Below are positions 24,479-33,576 of a stretch of DNA of 64,000 nucleotides, piece by piece. A program made the translations under genes and the position numbers. Each line of letters starts with the position of its first letter. Position 1 is the first letter of the stretch. Under the pieces are notes generated by a model, which saw only the letters and a list, made by a program, of their open reading frames with translations, was not told where the DNA came from and ran no database searches. The stretch comes from an uncultured Duncaniella sp. (GTDB lineage: Bacteria > Bacteroidota > Bacteroidia > Bacteroidales > Muribaculaceae). Location of the stretch: NCBI GenBank assembly GCA_910586305.1, contig CAJUGS010000001.1:1-64000 (forward strand), written 5' to 3'.

Positions 24479-24883
24479 ATGCGAAATCTTTTTGCCGATA
24501 TTCTCATTCTTCTTTTTGCCGAGTATTCGGGTGTCACTCTTGCCGTGTTGGCCGATCTCGCCACGGGTCTGCGCAAGTCACGCCGCGAGGGACGGTGTCT
24601 CACTTCCCGTGGGCTGCGACGTACTGTCAGGAAGCTCGTGTCCTATTTTCTCGCACTCTTCTCTCTCACCGTTGTCGACGGGATGGTGATGGTGGCTCTT
24701 GTCATTTATGGCACGGCCGGAGGTGGGTCGCCGGTGCCTGTGTTTCCGTTTCTCACGTCAATGGGGGCTGTGTCGCTCGCTCTGATAGAGCTTAAGAGTG
24801 TCTGTGAGAATTCTCCCCACCGCGATGCGTTGAGGCAGGCGGCCGGGATTTTTATGAAGTTGCGGAAACGTGTGGGACTATAG
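24479..24883 (+). CDS. phage-holin-family membrane protein (orphan)
   Basis: 134 residues. The layout is a first hydrophobic helix (ADILILLFAEYSGVTLAVLA), a basic loop with SRGLRRTVRKL, then two hydrophobic helices (VSYFLALFSLTVVDGMVMVALV and FPFLTSMGAVSLALIE) and a charged end. This matches the holin_4-type family common in Bacteroidetes prophages and as isolated chromosomal genes. No lysis or phage genes are nearby. The 3' end overlaps the uvrC 3' end by 6 bp in the convergent orientation. Confidence 0.75.
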   Translation: MRNLFADILILLFAEYSGVTLAVLADLATGLRKSRREGRCLTSRGLRRTVRKLVSYFLALFSLTVVDGMVMVALVIYGTAGGGSPVPVFPFLTSMGAVSLALIELKSVCENSPHRDALRQAAGIFMKLRKRVGL

Positions 24884-26707
24884 AGTGTTTTCTTCTCCTT
24901 CGCCGGCGTGGAGAGCAGAGTAGACTATCGATGCCTTGGCCGGACCTATCAGTTCGGCTATGCTGTCGAGGTCGGCCTCTCTGATGCGCTTCACGCTTTT
25001 GAAGTGACTGAGCAGTGCCGTGCGTGTTTTCTCTCCGACTCCCTTTATGGAGTCGAGTTGCGACACGGCCTGGCTCTTCGATCGTCGGTTGCGGTGGTGG
25101 GTGATTCCGAACCGGTGGGCTTCGTCGCGTAGATGCTGCACCACACGCAGTGTTTCGGAATTTTTGTCGATATATAGCGGGATGCTGTCGCCCGGGAAGT
25201 AGATTTCCTCCAGACGCTTCGCAATTCCCACCACTGCTATCACCCCTCTGAGACCCATGTCGTCGAGAGCCTCCACAGCGGCCGATAGCTGGCCTTTGCC
25301 GCCGTCTACGACCACGAGTTGGGGCAAAGGCTCATTTTCGGCCATGAGGCGGCTGTAGCGCCTCGTTAACACCTCTTTCATTGACGCGAAATCGTCCGGC
25401 CCGACAACTGTCTTGATATTGAAGTGTCTGTAGTCCTTTTTGGACGGTTTGGCATCCTTGAAGACCACGCAGGAGGCCACTGGATTTGTGCCTTGGATGT
25501 TCGAGTTGTCGAAACACTCTATCTGGCGTGGCAGTTCGGATAGATGGAAGTCGCTCTTGATGCGTTCGAGTATGCGGTCGGTGCGGACGTTGGGATCGCG
25601 TTTTTCCATTGTCTTTATTTTGTCCACCCTGTGTTGCCTGGCGTTTTTCTGCGACACTTCAAGAAGTTTGGCTTTGTCGCCTCGACGCGGTATGGTGAAG
25701 CGGACTCCTTCCATCTCCACGTCTGGCTCTTCCTCCACTATGACTTCGGAGTATTTCACTCCCAGTGATTGGGCTATCTCGTTCATGGCATATCCGAGCA
25801 TTTGCGGACGGGTCTCGTCGAGTCGGCGCTTGTATTCGAGGGTGACGGATTTCACCACTGCTCCTCGGCGCACGTGCATATAGTTTATGTTGACTTCGTT
25901 GTCCTCGTCGTGTATTCCGAATACGTCGACATCCTCGATGGTCTGCGACACTATTGAACTCTTGGCCTGGTAGCGTCGGATGAGTTCGTATTGTTCCTTT
26001 AGCTCCTGTGCTTCTTCGAAGCGCAGCTCCATTGAGAGTTTCTCCATTTCCTCTTTCAGATATTGGAGGAGTTCGGATATATCGCCTCTAAGGATGGCGC
26101 GTATACGGTCTATCGACGCGCCGTAGTCGGCTGTCGATATCAGTCCGGTGCAGCATCCCTTGCATCTCTTGAGATGGTAGTCCAGGCATAGTCTGCCTTT
26201 TTCTCTGGCTATATATTCAGGGGTGATGAGATGTCTGCACGAGCGGACCGGGTAAATCCGTTTCACCAGGTCGAGTGTGGCCCGCGCTGCGCCGGTGTCG
26301 GAATACGGGCCGTAGTATTTCGATCCGTCCTTTATTTTCTGTCGGGTGAGAAATACACGTGGATATGGCTCGTTTGTCACCACGATCCAGGGGTAGGACT
26401 TGTCGTCCTTGAGCAGCACATTGTAGCGTGGCTGGTGTTCCTTGATCATGGAGGCTTCCAGGTTGAGCGCGTCCTGCTCGGTGGGTACGACTATGTATTT
26501 CATGTCGGTGATGGCACGGACGAGCAGGTTGGTGCGTATAGAGTCGTGGGTGCGGTTGAAGTATGAGCTGACTCTTCGCTTGAGATTTTTTGCCTTTCCC
26601 ACGTATATCACCGTCCCTTCGGAGTCGAAGTACATATACACTCCGGGGGTGTCGGGCAGGATGGAAATCTTTTCTTCCAGTTCGGCTGATTTTCTGTGTT
26701 TGGGCAC
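24878..26707 (-). CDS. uvrC: excinuclease ABC subunit C
   Basis: 609 residues. Makes the dual incisions around DNA lesions in nucleotide excision repair with UvrB. The N-terminal GIY-YIG nuclease domain shows PGVYMYFDSEGTVIYVGKA (about 20-38). A Cys-rich block (CLDYHLKRCKGCC), a UVR motif for UvrB binding (about 205-240), the RNase H-like endonuclease half with DNSNIQGTNPVASCVVF, and the C-terminal HhH pair (KGVGEKTRTALLSHFKS) follow. It is the last of the minus-strand group that begins at ybeY; 135 nt separate it from apt. Confidence 0.96.
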   Translation of the reverse strand: MPKHRKSAELEEKISILPDTPGVYMYFDSEGTVIYVGKAKNLKRRVSSYFNRTHDSIRTNLLVRAITDMKYIVVPTEQDALNLEASMIKEHQPRYNVLLKDDKSYPWIVVTNEPYPRVFLTRQKIKDGSKYYGPYSDTGAARATLDLVKRIYPVRSCRHLITPEYIAREKGRLCLDYHLKRCKGCCTGLISTADYGASIDRIRAILRGDISELLQYLKEEMEKLSMELRFEEAQELKEQYELIRRYQAKSSIVSQTIEDVDVFGIHDEDNEVNINYMHVRRGAVVKSVTLEYKRRLDETRPQMLGYAMNEIAQSLGVKYSEVIVEEEPDVEMEGVRFTIPRRGDKAKLLEVSQKNARQHRVDKIKTMEKRDPNVRTDRILERIKSDFHLSELPRQIECFDNSNIQGTNPVASCVVFKDAKPSKKDYRHFNIKTVVGPDDFASMKEVLTRRYSRLMAENEPLPQLVVVDGGKGQLSAAVEALDDMGLRGVIAVVGIAKRLEEIYFPGDSIPLYIDKNSETLRVVQHLRDEAHRFGITHHRNRRSKSQAVSQLDSIKGVGEKTRTALLSHFKSVKRIREADLDSIAELIGPAKASIVYSALHAGEGEENTL

Positions 26708-26842
26708 GGGCTGCTTGGATTTTGGTGAGGTGAAAATGAAAAGGCAGGAGCCATAGTGATTACTGGAAACGGTGGTGTCAGTAGCTGTGCTTCCGTATCC
26801 ACTCCTGTAATCTCTATAACTCCTGTCTTTCGGTATAGGTTC

Positions 26843-27361
26843 TCAATATGTGATCAGCGACACCACTTCTGCCTCTTCGGGCAGGTTGGCGCGTCCTCCG
26901 AGCTGTGAGAGTTCGACGATGAAATTGATGTAGATTTTTTTCGGGTTCATCTGCTTGACGAGTTCATAGGCGGCGGCCATGGTGCCACCGGTGGCGAGAA
27001 CGTCATCGTGGATCACAACTATATCGTCGGGGGTGATGGCGTCGCGGTGTATCTCGATGATGTCTTTGCCATACTCCTTGTCATAGCTTATCTTGATTGT
27101 ATCGGCGGGAAGTTTGCCGGGCTTGCGGGCGGGAACGAATCCTGCTCCGAGCTCAAAGGCCAGTATGGAGCCACCGATGAAGCCGCGGCTTTCGATGCCC
27201 ACCACCTTGGTGATGCCCTTGTCGCGGTAGAGCTGCGAGAGGTCCCAGCCAATGATGTGGAGACCGCGCGGGTCCTTGAACAGTGTGGTCAGGTCGCGGA
27301 AGATTACTCCCTTTTGAGGAAAGTCTACCACGTCGCGGATGTGGGATTTAAGATATTCCAT
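26843..27361 (-). CDS. apt: adenine phosphoribosyltransferase
   Basis: 172 residues, the usual length. Salvages adenine with PRPP to AMP. The PRPP-binding motif VVIHDDVLATGGTMAA (about 121-136) and the FRDLTTLFKDP and ESRGFIGGSILAFELGAG segments are present. It lies 53 nt downstream of mnmG on the same strand, so probably the same transcript. Confidence 0.96.
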   Translation of the reverse strand: MEYLKSHIRDVVDFPQKGVIFRDLTTLFKDPRGLHIIGWDLSQLYRDKGITKVVGIESRGFIGGSILAFELGAGFVPARKPGKLPADTIKISYDKEYGKDIIEIHRDAITPDDIVVIHDDVLATGGTMAAAYELVKQMNPKKIYINFIVELSQLGGRANLPEEAEVVSLITY

Positions 27362-27414
27362 TTGTAAGTCTATATTGGTTAAAAAAATGTTTCACGTGGA
27401 ACAATCGGCGTTTT

Positions 27415-29295
27415 TCAGCGTCCGAGAAGTAGCAGTAGAATGTTGATGTCGGCAGGTGAAATGCCCGGTATTCTCGAGGCCTGGGCCACTGTCTCGGGGT
27501 CTATCCGCTCCAGTTTCTGGCGCGCTTCGGTCGATAGTGCCTTGATGTTTTTATAGTCTATTTTTCCCCTTAGCGAGAGATTTTCGAGGCGGTGGAGCTT
27601 CTCCACATTCTGTTTTTCGCGGGTTATGTAGCCTTGGTATTTTATGAGTATTTCCGCTGCTTCGATTATTTCGTTGCGGCGGGTGGTCTCGATATTTTCC
27701 TCGATGAACTGGGCAAGCGGTGATATGGCCGGGATGAGTTTCTCGAAGTTCATGGCCGGGCGGGTGATGAGGTTCTGGAGCTTCACTCCCTGTGAGAGGG
27801 GCGACTCTCCGTTGGCTTCGAGGAAGGGGTTTATCATGGCGGTGCGCACTGTGAACTGCTCGCAGAATTCAATGAGTGAGTCGCGCTGGCGGCGCTTGCT
27901 TTCCATCGCCTCATAGCGGTCGTCGGTAGCGAGTCCAATGGCATGGCCCAGAGGTGTGAGGCGCATATCGGCGTCGTCCTGACGGAGGAGTATACGGTAT
28001 TCGGCACGGGAGGTGAACATACGGTAGGGCTCGTCGACTCCTTTTGTGACGAGGTCGTCTATGAGAACTCCGATGTAGGCTTCGTCGCGTCCGAGTGTGA
28101 ATGGGGCGCGGCCTTTCACTTTCAGCGCGGCGTTGGCTCCGGCAACGAGGCCTTGTCCGGCGGCTTCCTCATATCCTGTGGTGCCGTTGACCTGTCCGGC
28201 AAAAAAGAGGCCTTCTACCTGTTTTGTCTCGAGTGTGTGGTGGAGCTGGGTGGGGTCGAAGAAGTCATATTCGATGGCGTAGCCTGGACGATAGAGCTGC
28301 ACTTCGCTCAGGGCCGGAATGGTGGCGAGGGCTTCGAACTGTATGTTGACGGGGAGCGAAGATGAGAACCCGTTGAGGTAGTATTCTGTTGTGGTCTCAC
28401 CCTCCGGTTCGAGGAAGAGCTGGTGTTCTTCCTTGTCGGCAAAGGTCACTATTTTTGTCTCGATGCTGGGACAGTATCGAGGACCTATGCCTTGTATCTG
28501 TCCGTTGAAGAGGGGTGAGTCAGGGAGTCCGCGACGCAGTATTTCGTGGGTCTGCGGATTGGTGTAGACTGTGTGGCACGGACGCTGTCTCAGCTCTCTC
28601 TCTACGTCGGGGAGGTAGCTGAATTTGTGGAAATCCGTGTCGCCTTCTTGCAGAGTGGTCATCTCCCATTTCACTGAGCGTCCGTCGATGCGCACAGGGG
28701 TGCCTGTCTTCATTCGGTCGGTGGCGAATCCCATTTCCCGGAGCTGTTCGGTGATGCCGTGTGCGGCAGGCTCGGCCACTCGTCCGCCCTCGATTTTCAC
28801 AGGGCCTGTGTGCATGAGTCCGTTGAGGAATGTTCCGGCAGTGAGCACTACGGCTTTGGCTGTGAATGTTACTCCGAGGGCTGTTGTGACTCCCTTGACT
28901 TTTCCGTCCTCTATGATCAGAGAGCTCACGGAATCCTGCCACATATTAAGGCCGGACGTGTTCTCGAGAGTCTCTCTCCACATGGAGGAAAATTTCATGC
29001 GGTCGCTCTGTGCGCGTGGACTCCACATGGCCGGTCCCTTTGAGCGGTTGAGCATTCTGAACTGTATGGCTGTGCGGTCGGTGATGATTCCCATCATTCC
29101 GCCGAGCGCGTCGATCTCGCGCACAATCTGTCCCTTTGCGATACCTCCTACCGCCGGGTTACAGCTCATCTGCGCTATCTTGTTCATGTCGATAGTGACG
29201 AGCAGTGTCGATGCTCCCATGCGGGCTGCCGCGTGGGCTGCCTCGCATCCTGCATGACCGGCGCCAATCACTATAACGTCGTAGTCAAATGTCAT
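27415..29295 (-). CDS. mnmG: tRNA uridine-5-carboxymethylaminomethyl modification enzyme MnmG
   Basis: 626 residues. With MnmE it adds carboxymethylaminomethyl to wobble U34 of certain tRNAs, using FAD and methylene-tetrahydrofolate. The FAD motif VIGAGHAGCEAA begins at about residue 9, and NPAVGGIAKGQ, GTFLNG and the C-terminal helical tRNA-binding part (ISPADINILLLLLGR end) are visible. It sits 22 nt after the ybeY stop, in the minus-strand group ybeY-mnmG-apt-uvrC. Confidence 0.97.
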   Translation of the reverse strand: MTFDYDVIVIGAGHAGCEAAHAAARMGASTLLVTIDMNKIAQMSCNPAVGGIAKGQIVREIDALGGMMGIITDRTAIQFRMLNRSKGPAMWSPRAQSDRMKFSSMWRETLENTSGLNMWQDSVSSLIIEDGKVKGVTTALGVTFTAKAVVLTAGTFLNGLMHTGPVKIEGGRVAEPAAHGITEQLREMGFATDRMKTGTPVRIDGRSVKWEMTTLQEGDTDFHKFSYLPDVERELRQRPCHTVYTNPQTHEILRRGLPDSPLFNGQIQGIGPRYCPSIETKIVTFADKEEHQLFLEPEGETTTEYYLNGFSSSLPVNIQFEALATIPALSEVQLYRPGYAIEYDFFDPTQLHHTLETKQVEGLFFAGQVNGTTGYEEAAGQGLVAGANAALKVKGRAPFTLGRDEAYIGVLIDDLVTKGVDEPYRMFTSRAEYRILLRQDDADMRLTPLGHAIGLATDDRYEAMESKRRQRDSLIEFCEQFTVRTAMINPFLEANGESPLSQGVKLQNLITRPAMNFEKLIPAISPLAQFIEENIETTRRNEIIEAAEILIKYQGYITREKQNVEKLHRLENLSLRGKIDYKNIKALSTEARQKLERIDPETVAQASRIPGISPADINILLLLLGR

Positions 29296-29317
29296 ATTTG
29301 TGTTTTGGATTGTTTAG

Positions 29318-29734
29318 CTAAAGCATGGCCAGTGCGGCCTCTTCGTGGGCTTCCATTATTTCGCGCTCGCCCGGTCCCTTGTCGTTGATTCCGCAGAGAT
29401 GTAACACTCCGTGGATAATGACGCGGTGGAGTTCGCGTTCGTAGGGCTGTCCCACCGACTCGGCGTTGGTCTTCACGGTGTCGAGCGAGATGAACATATC
29501 TCCGCTCACACGCCGTCCGCGAGTGTAGTCGAAGGTGATGATGTCCGTGTAGTAGTCGTGGTTCAGAAATTCGCGGTTCACTTCTATTATTTTGTCGTCG
29601 TCGCAGAATATATAGGTCAGTGGCCCGGCAATCTTGCCGTGCGCATCAACCACCTTGCCTATCCACTGTTCGAGTCGGGCTGTGTCAATCCCGGGCATCA
29701 CGGTGGCTCCGTCTGTAAGCCATTCTACGGTCAT
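29318..29734 (-). CDS. ybeY: endoribonuclease YbeY (16S rRNA maturation)
   Basis: 138 residues from ATG 29734; ATG 29737 would add one Met. The longer frame to 29815 runs through the promoter and is rejected. The zinc motif HGVLHLCGINDKGPGE (H..H.....) and the family segment YIFCDDDKIIEVNREFLNHD are present. It matures the 3' end of 16S rRNA and aids ribosome quality control. MTVEWLTDG aligns in register with Bacteroides YbeY starts, supporting this start. The promoter box ends only 5-8 nt from the ATG, so the mRNA may be leaderless. Confidence 0.93.
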   Translation of the reverse strand: MTVEWLTDGATVMPGIDTARLEQWIGKVVDAHGKIAGPLTYIFCDDDKIIEVNREFLNHDYYTDIITFDYTRGRRVSGDMFISLDTVKTNAESVGQPYERELHRVIIHGVLHLCGINDKGPGEREIMEAHEEAALAML

Positions 29735-29742
29735 CATGTCTA

Positions 29743-29774
29743 CAAAGTTAGGAAAAATCTCTTTTTCATTCAAA
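29743..29774 (-). promoter_or_regulatory. ybeY promoter, almost touching the start codon
   Basis: On the minus strand TTTG (29771-29774), 20 nt, TAACTTTG (29743-29750), an exact consensus. The ATG begins 6-9 nt after the box. Confidence 0.85.
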
Positions 29775-30013
29775 AATATTTTTCTGAATAAAAAACCGAT
29801 ACATAAAAATTGCATATAATTATTTGATATATAATGTATTAGTTAGATTTTAACCCCGTGAGATTTTAAAATTTACCTGCGTCGCGCCCACCGACACGGA
29901 ATAAGACAGAGATTTTGGGCTAAAAAATCGGTTGGCAAGTGTCACCCCTCCCCTACCCTACTGCCAAGGTTATGAAAAAAGCGGAGATGCTGAAAATATA
30001 TCGTCGTGTCGAA
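29775..30013. other. divergent spacer between ybeY and the radical SAM gene
   Basis: No gene or strong structure seen. AT-rich near both ends, with the two promoters at the edges. Confidence 0.6.
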
Positions 30014-30044
30014 ATTGGAGTCCGATGAAAATTCCTTAACTTTG
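30014..30044 (+). promoter_or_regulatory. promoter of the radical SAM gene, almost touching the start codon
   Basis: ATTG (30014-30017), 19 nt, TAACTTTG (30037-30044). ATG 30050 begins 6 nt after the box, the same spacing as at ybeY. Confidence 0.75.
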
Positions 30045-30049
30045 CTCTC

Positions 30050-30829
30050 ATGCAAACAGTATTATTCCACTCCACAATTTTCGGTCCCGTCCATTCGCGG
30101 CGACTCGGTGTCTCGCTCGGTGTGAATCTCACTCCCGACGATGGCAAGATATGCTCGTTTGACTGTCTCTACTGCGAGGCAGGTTTCAATGCCCAGGGTC
30201 CGGGCACCACGGGCTTTCCTCCGCGTGAACGTGTGGCCCTTCTTCTGGAATCCCGTCTGAAGAAGATGAGCGAGGCCGGAGAGCCTCTTGACGTGATTAC
30301 TTTCTCGGGCAACGGCGAGCCGACGCTCCATCCGGACTTTGCCGGAGTGATCGACGACACCTTGCGTCTGTGCGGACTCTACTACCCGTCGGCCAAAGTG
30401 AGCGTCCTCTCCAACTCCACACGTCTCGACCGTCCGGAAGTGTGCGAGGCTCTGCTGAAGGTGGACAACAATATACTCAAGCTCGACTCGGCCGTCACTG
30501 CCACCATGCGGACCATTGACCGTCCGGGGTCTCCGGAGTTTACATCCGAGAGGGTGATACCACTTCTTGCACGGTTTGGTGAGAACTGTATAATTCAGAC
30601 TATGTTTCTTCGTGGTGAGTATGAGGGTGTGAATATCGACAATACCACTTCAGAGGAGGTGGACGCACTCATCAGAGCCTATAGAGAGATTCGCCCGTCG
30701 GAGATAATGATATATTCCATAGACCGCAAAACTCCGGCTGAAAATCTCGAAAAGGTGTCACACGAGGAGCTTCTCGCCATAGCTGAGAGAATCGAGAGTG
30801 AGACCGGGATAACTGTGAAAACTGCCTGA
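30050..30829 (+). CDS. radical SAM protein
   Basis: 259 residues. The cluster motif is CSFDCLYC, a CxxxCxxC that binds a [4Fe-4S] cluster and S-adenosylmethionine, at about residues 36-43. It is followed by VITFSGNGEPTLHP, a GGEPT-type SAM-binding segment. The opening STIFGPVHSRRLGVSLGVNL and overall length place it in a widespread Bacteroidota group of short radical SAM proteins. The substrate is not known to me. The start is fixed by this conserved N-terminus. An LD-carboxypeptidase gene follows 4 nt after the stop. Confidence 0.88.
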   Translation: MQTVLFHSTIFGPVHSRRLGVSLGVNLTPDDGKICSFDCLYCEAGFNAQGPGTTGFPPRERVALLLESRLKKMSEAGEPLDVITFSGNGEPTLHPDFAGVIDDTLRLCGLYYPSAKVSVLSNSTRLDRPEVCEALLKVDNNILKLDSAVTATMRTIDRPGSPEFTSERVIPLLARFGENCIIQTMFLRGEYEGVNIDNTTSEEVDALIRAYREIRPSEIMIYSIDRKTPAENLEKVSHEELLAIAERIESETGITVKTA

Positions 30830-30833
30830 GGCC

Positions 30834-31742
30834 ATGTCAATGGAAATACTCACTCCGCGTCCGCTTGCAGCGGGCGACCGCGTGGCGGTGCTCTCGCCTT
30901 CGTCCATCATCAAGCCCCAGGTGGTCTATCAGGCTCTGCCGGCTTTCACTTCGCGTGGCTGGGCCGCGTATGTAGGGCGTCACACTTTTGACCGTCACGG
31001 CACATATGCGGGTAGCGATGATGACCGGTATGCCGACCTTGAGGCAGCGCTTCTCGATCCTGACACACGTGCCATCATCTGCTCGCGCGGCGGCTACGGA
31101 GCCGTGCATCTGCTGGAACGACTCAACCGCCTGCCTCTGCGCGACGATCCGAAATGGATTGTAGGTTACTCGGACATATCGGCTCTCCACGCCTTGATGA
31201 CGAGCCACGGGATAGAGTCGGTTCATGCGCCTATGTGCAAGCATATAGCCGGGTCGGGAGGTGAGGACAGCGATTCGCGCCGGCTTTTTGACATCCTGTC
31301 GGGACACAGGGAGGCTGTGAGACTCTCATCGCATCCGCTCAATCGCGCCGGCTCGGTGACAGCAAGACTCACCGGCGGAAATCTCGCCGTGGTGGCCGGG
31401 CTTATCTCCTCGCCTTTTGATGTTATAACCCCCGGGAAGATTCTCTTTATCGAGGATATCGCCGAGCCTATATATAAGGTGGAGCGGATTTTCTACACTC
31501 TGCGTCTGAGCGGTGCTCTGGCCGGGCTGGCCGGCCTTGTGGTTGGCCGTTTTACAGAATATACTCCCGACCGCGACAATGAGTCGATGGAGAGCATGAT
31601 ATCGCGTATGGTGGAGGACTATGACTATCCGGTGGTGTTTGGTGTTCCTGTGGGACACGTGAACCACAACATACCGCTGGTGTGCTCTTCGGCTGTCACA
31701 CTGACAGTCGACTCTGCCGGAGCACGTATTGATTATGTGTAA
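30834..31742 (+). CDS. LD-carboxypeptidase (S66 family)
   Basis: 302 residues, cytoplasmic. The S66 family removes the terminal D-Ala from muropeptide tetrapeptides during murein recycling; the MccF branch instead detoxifies microcin C. The nucleophile is the Ser in VGYSDISALH (about 112). The catalytic Glu and His should lie in the FIEDIAEPIYK and VPVGHVNHN segments, both visible. Start: ATG 30834 or ATG 30840. It follows the radical SAM gene by 4 nt and shares its transcript. Recycling is the simpler reading. Confidence 0.9.
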   Translation: MSMEILTPRPLAAGDRVAVLSPSSIIKPQVVYQALPAFTSRGWAAYVGRHTFDRHGTYAGSDDDRYADLEAALLDPDTRAIICSRGGYGAVHLLERLNRLPLRDDPKWIVGYSDISALHALMTSHGIESVHAPMCKHIAGSGGEDSDSRRLFDILSGHREAVRLSSHPLNRAGSVTARLTGGNLAVVAGLISSPFDVITPGKILFIEDIAEPIYKVERIFYTLRLSGALAGLAGLVVGRFTEYTPDRDNESMESMISRMVEDYDYPVVFGVPVGHVNHNIPLVCSSAVTLTVDSAGARIDYV

Positions 31743-31783
31743 AAGTCAAATTAGTGTAATTCTGCCATTTTTTTAGCTGTAGT

Positions 31784-31814
31784 TTTGAATTAAATACTTT
31801 TTTACATATCTTTG
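31784..31814 (+). promoter_or_regulatory. promoter of the secreted protein at 31845
   Basis: TTTG (31784-31787), 19 nt, TATCTTTG (31807-31814). ATG 31 nt downstream. Confidence 0.85.
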
Positions 31815-31844
31815 TGACGAAATCTTATATAATCACAGCGCGAT

Positions 31845-33461
31845 ATGAGAAAAGTTTACACTTTTGCTATTGCGGCGTTACTTGGATCGTTCCAGTATGC
31901 GTCGGCCAATCCCGTTCAGCATCTCTCACTGAACACAGAGACAACCACCAAGTCGGTGCTGCCCGCAGGAGCGGTGAAAAGCCGACTCGCCAAGTCACAG
32001 GAGTCTCTCGACACTGACCAGTGGGTGCTCCTCGGCACAGGAAGCTATACCGACGACATACTCACCAATGCCGGTGTAGAGTCGGCTACATGGGATGTTG
32101 AGATTTATGAGAACGAGTCTACTCCCGGTTTCTATCGTGTTGCCAATCCCTTCGGCAATGGCAATTGCCCTACTTTCCCCGAGCCTTTCGAGAGTTGCGA
32201 TTTCCTCATTCATGCCGAAAACACAGAGGGCGTGTGGATGGAGTATGTGGAAATGAAGAATATAGATTTCGGTCTGATGGATGGTGAATACTGTCCTGCC
32301 TATATCAGCGATATGGCCGGATACTATATAAATGCAGGATATTTTGATCCGGAAACTGCCGTGTCCATGGGTATGGCCGGTGGCTCCATGGTGGGCGGAT
32401 GCATCACCTTCGAGAAGGAACAGCTTCTGATGGAGTTTCCGCTTTTCAACGATGGTCTGAGCTTCGCAGCCAATGTCAACGGCCTCTTCAAGGTGGCTCT
32501 TCCCGGAGCTAAGGATCTGTCGTTTGGTCTCGAAATCAACGATATCTGCACCGACAAGACTCTCACATTCGGCTACAAGGCCGGAGCCGATATCGAAGAG
32601 GTGAAATACGGTATCTACAAGGGCCTTCTTTCTTTCCAGAGCAATGACGCCTCACTTTTTGAGAGTGTGAAATCCGATGGTCTCGTGGCAGCAGACGGTG
32701 TGGTGAGTGTTGAACCCGAATATGGTGTTAATACTGTAGCCGTGGTGGCTTTGGCTGAGGGCGGACAGATTGTAGGCAAGCAGGTATTCTATTGCTACGG
32801 GCAGCAGGAGAACGCCGACGAGTGGGAGTCGATCGGTAAGGCCGAATATTCCGAGGATGTTCTCGCGAGCATCTATCCTGAGGATCTCAACCATGCGGTA
32901 TATGAGGTGGAGATACAGGAGAGCACTACTGTGCCCGGACGCTATCGCCTGGTGGATCTCTACGGTCCGGCCTATCCCCAGTATGGCAAGCTTGTGGAGG
33001 AAAACAACATTCTGACCGGCCACAACCATCATCACTATGTTGTGGTCGATGCTACCAATCCCGAACGTGTCTTCATAGAGGCTTCGCCTATCGGTGCCGA
33101 CTTCACTTTCGGCCAGGTGTCGCTCTTCTCAGAGGGTTGGCTGAGTATGCAGCTCGGAGCTGATCTCGAATCTCCCGAGGTAATCGAAGGATTCGGCAAG
33201 CTTGTGGACGGAGAGATAACTTTCCTCGGCGGTGCCATATTCGTCTATATGCCCGATTTCGGAATGCCGAGAGGCAATGTCTTCCATAAGTTCTATATCA
33301 AGATTCCTTCCAAGTCGGCTATTGATATGACTGTTGCTGACGAGGATGGCGCCAAGGCCGAGTACTACACCGTCACCGGTGTACGTCTCCCCTACCCCAC
33401 CGCTCCCGGAGTATATATCCGCAAATGCGGCGATAAGACAGAGAAAATATTCCTGAAGTAA
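31845..33461 (+). CDS. secreted protein with duplicated beta module and C-terminal sorting-like tail
   Basis: 538 residues. A signal peptide (MRKVYTFAIAALLGSFQYASA) is followed by two similar modules, from about 55 (LLGTGSYTDDIL ... WDVEIYENE ... PGFYRVANPFG) and about 325 (SIGKAEYSEDVL ... YEVEIQEST ... PGRYRLVDLYG). The end TAPGVYIRKCGDKTEKIFLK resembles the beta-strand tail of Por/type IX-type cargo and of related Bacteroidales surface proteins. Function unknown; exported, probably surface attached or released. The 49543 protein shares its layout. Own promoter and a very strong bidirectional terminator. Confidence 0.8.
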   Translation: MRKVYTFAIAALLGSFQYASANPVQHLSLNTETTTKSVLPAGAVKSRLAKSQESLDTDQWVLLGTGSYTDDILTNAGVESATWDVEIYENESTPGFYRVANPFGNGNCPTFPEPFESCDFLIHAENTEGVWMEYVEMKNIDFGLMDGEYCPAYISDMAGYYINAGYFDPETAVSMGMAGGSMVGGCITFEKEQLLMEFPLFNDGLSFAANVNGLFKVALPGAKDLSFGLEINDICTDKTLTFGYKAGADIEEVKYGIYKGLLSFQSNDASLFESVKSDGLVAADGVVSVEPEYGVNTVAVVALAEGGQIVGKQVFYCYGQQENADEWESIGKAEYSEDVLASIYPEDLNHAVYEVEIQESTTVPGRYRLVDLYGPAYPQYGKLVEENNILTGHNHHHYVVVDATNPERVFIEASPIGADFTFGQVSLFSEGWLSMQLGADLESPEVIEGFGKLVDGEITFLGGAIFVYMPDFGMPRGNVFHKFYIKIPSKSAIDMTVADEDGAKAEYYTVTGVRLPYPTAPGVYIRKCGDKTEKIFLK

Positions 33462-33477
33462 AAGTCGGGATAAGACC

Positions 33478-33530
33478 AAAAAGCAATACATCCCCGGGCC
33501 TAATCGTGGCCCGGGGATGTATTGCTTTTT
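33478..33530. terminator. bidirectional intrinsic terminator
   Basis: A 23-bp perfect stem (33478-33500 with 33508-33530) with A/T runs at both ends, between the secreted protein gene and frr. Confidence 0.95.
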
Positions 33531-33576
33531 GCTATCTCTTTCCGTCCCTTCGGACAGGGGCGGCTTAAGTGGATAA

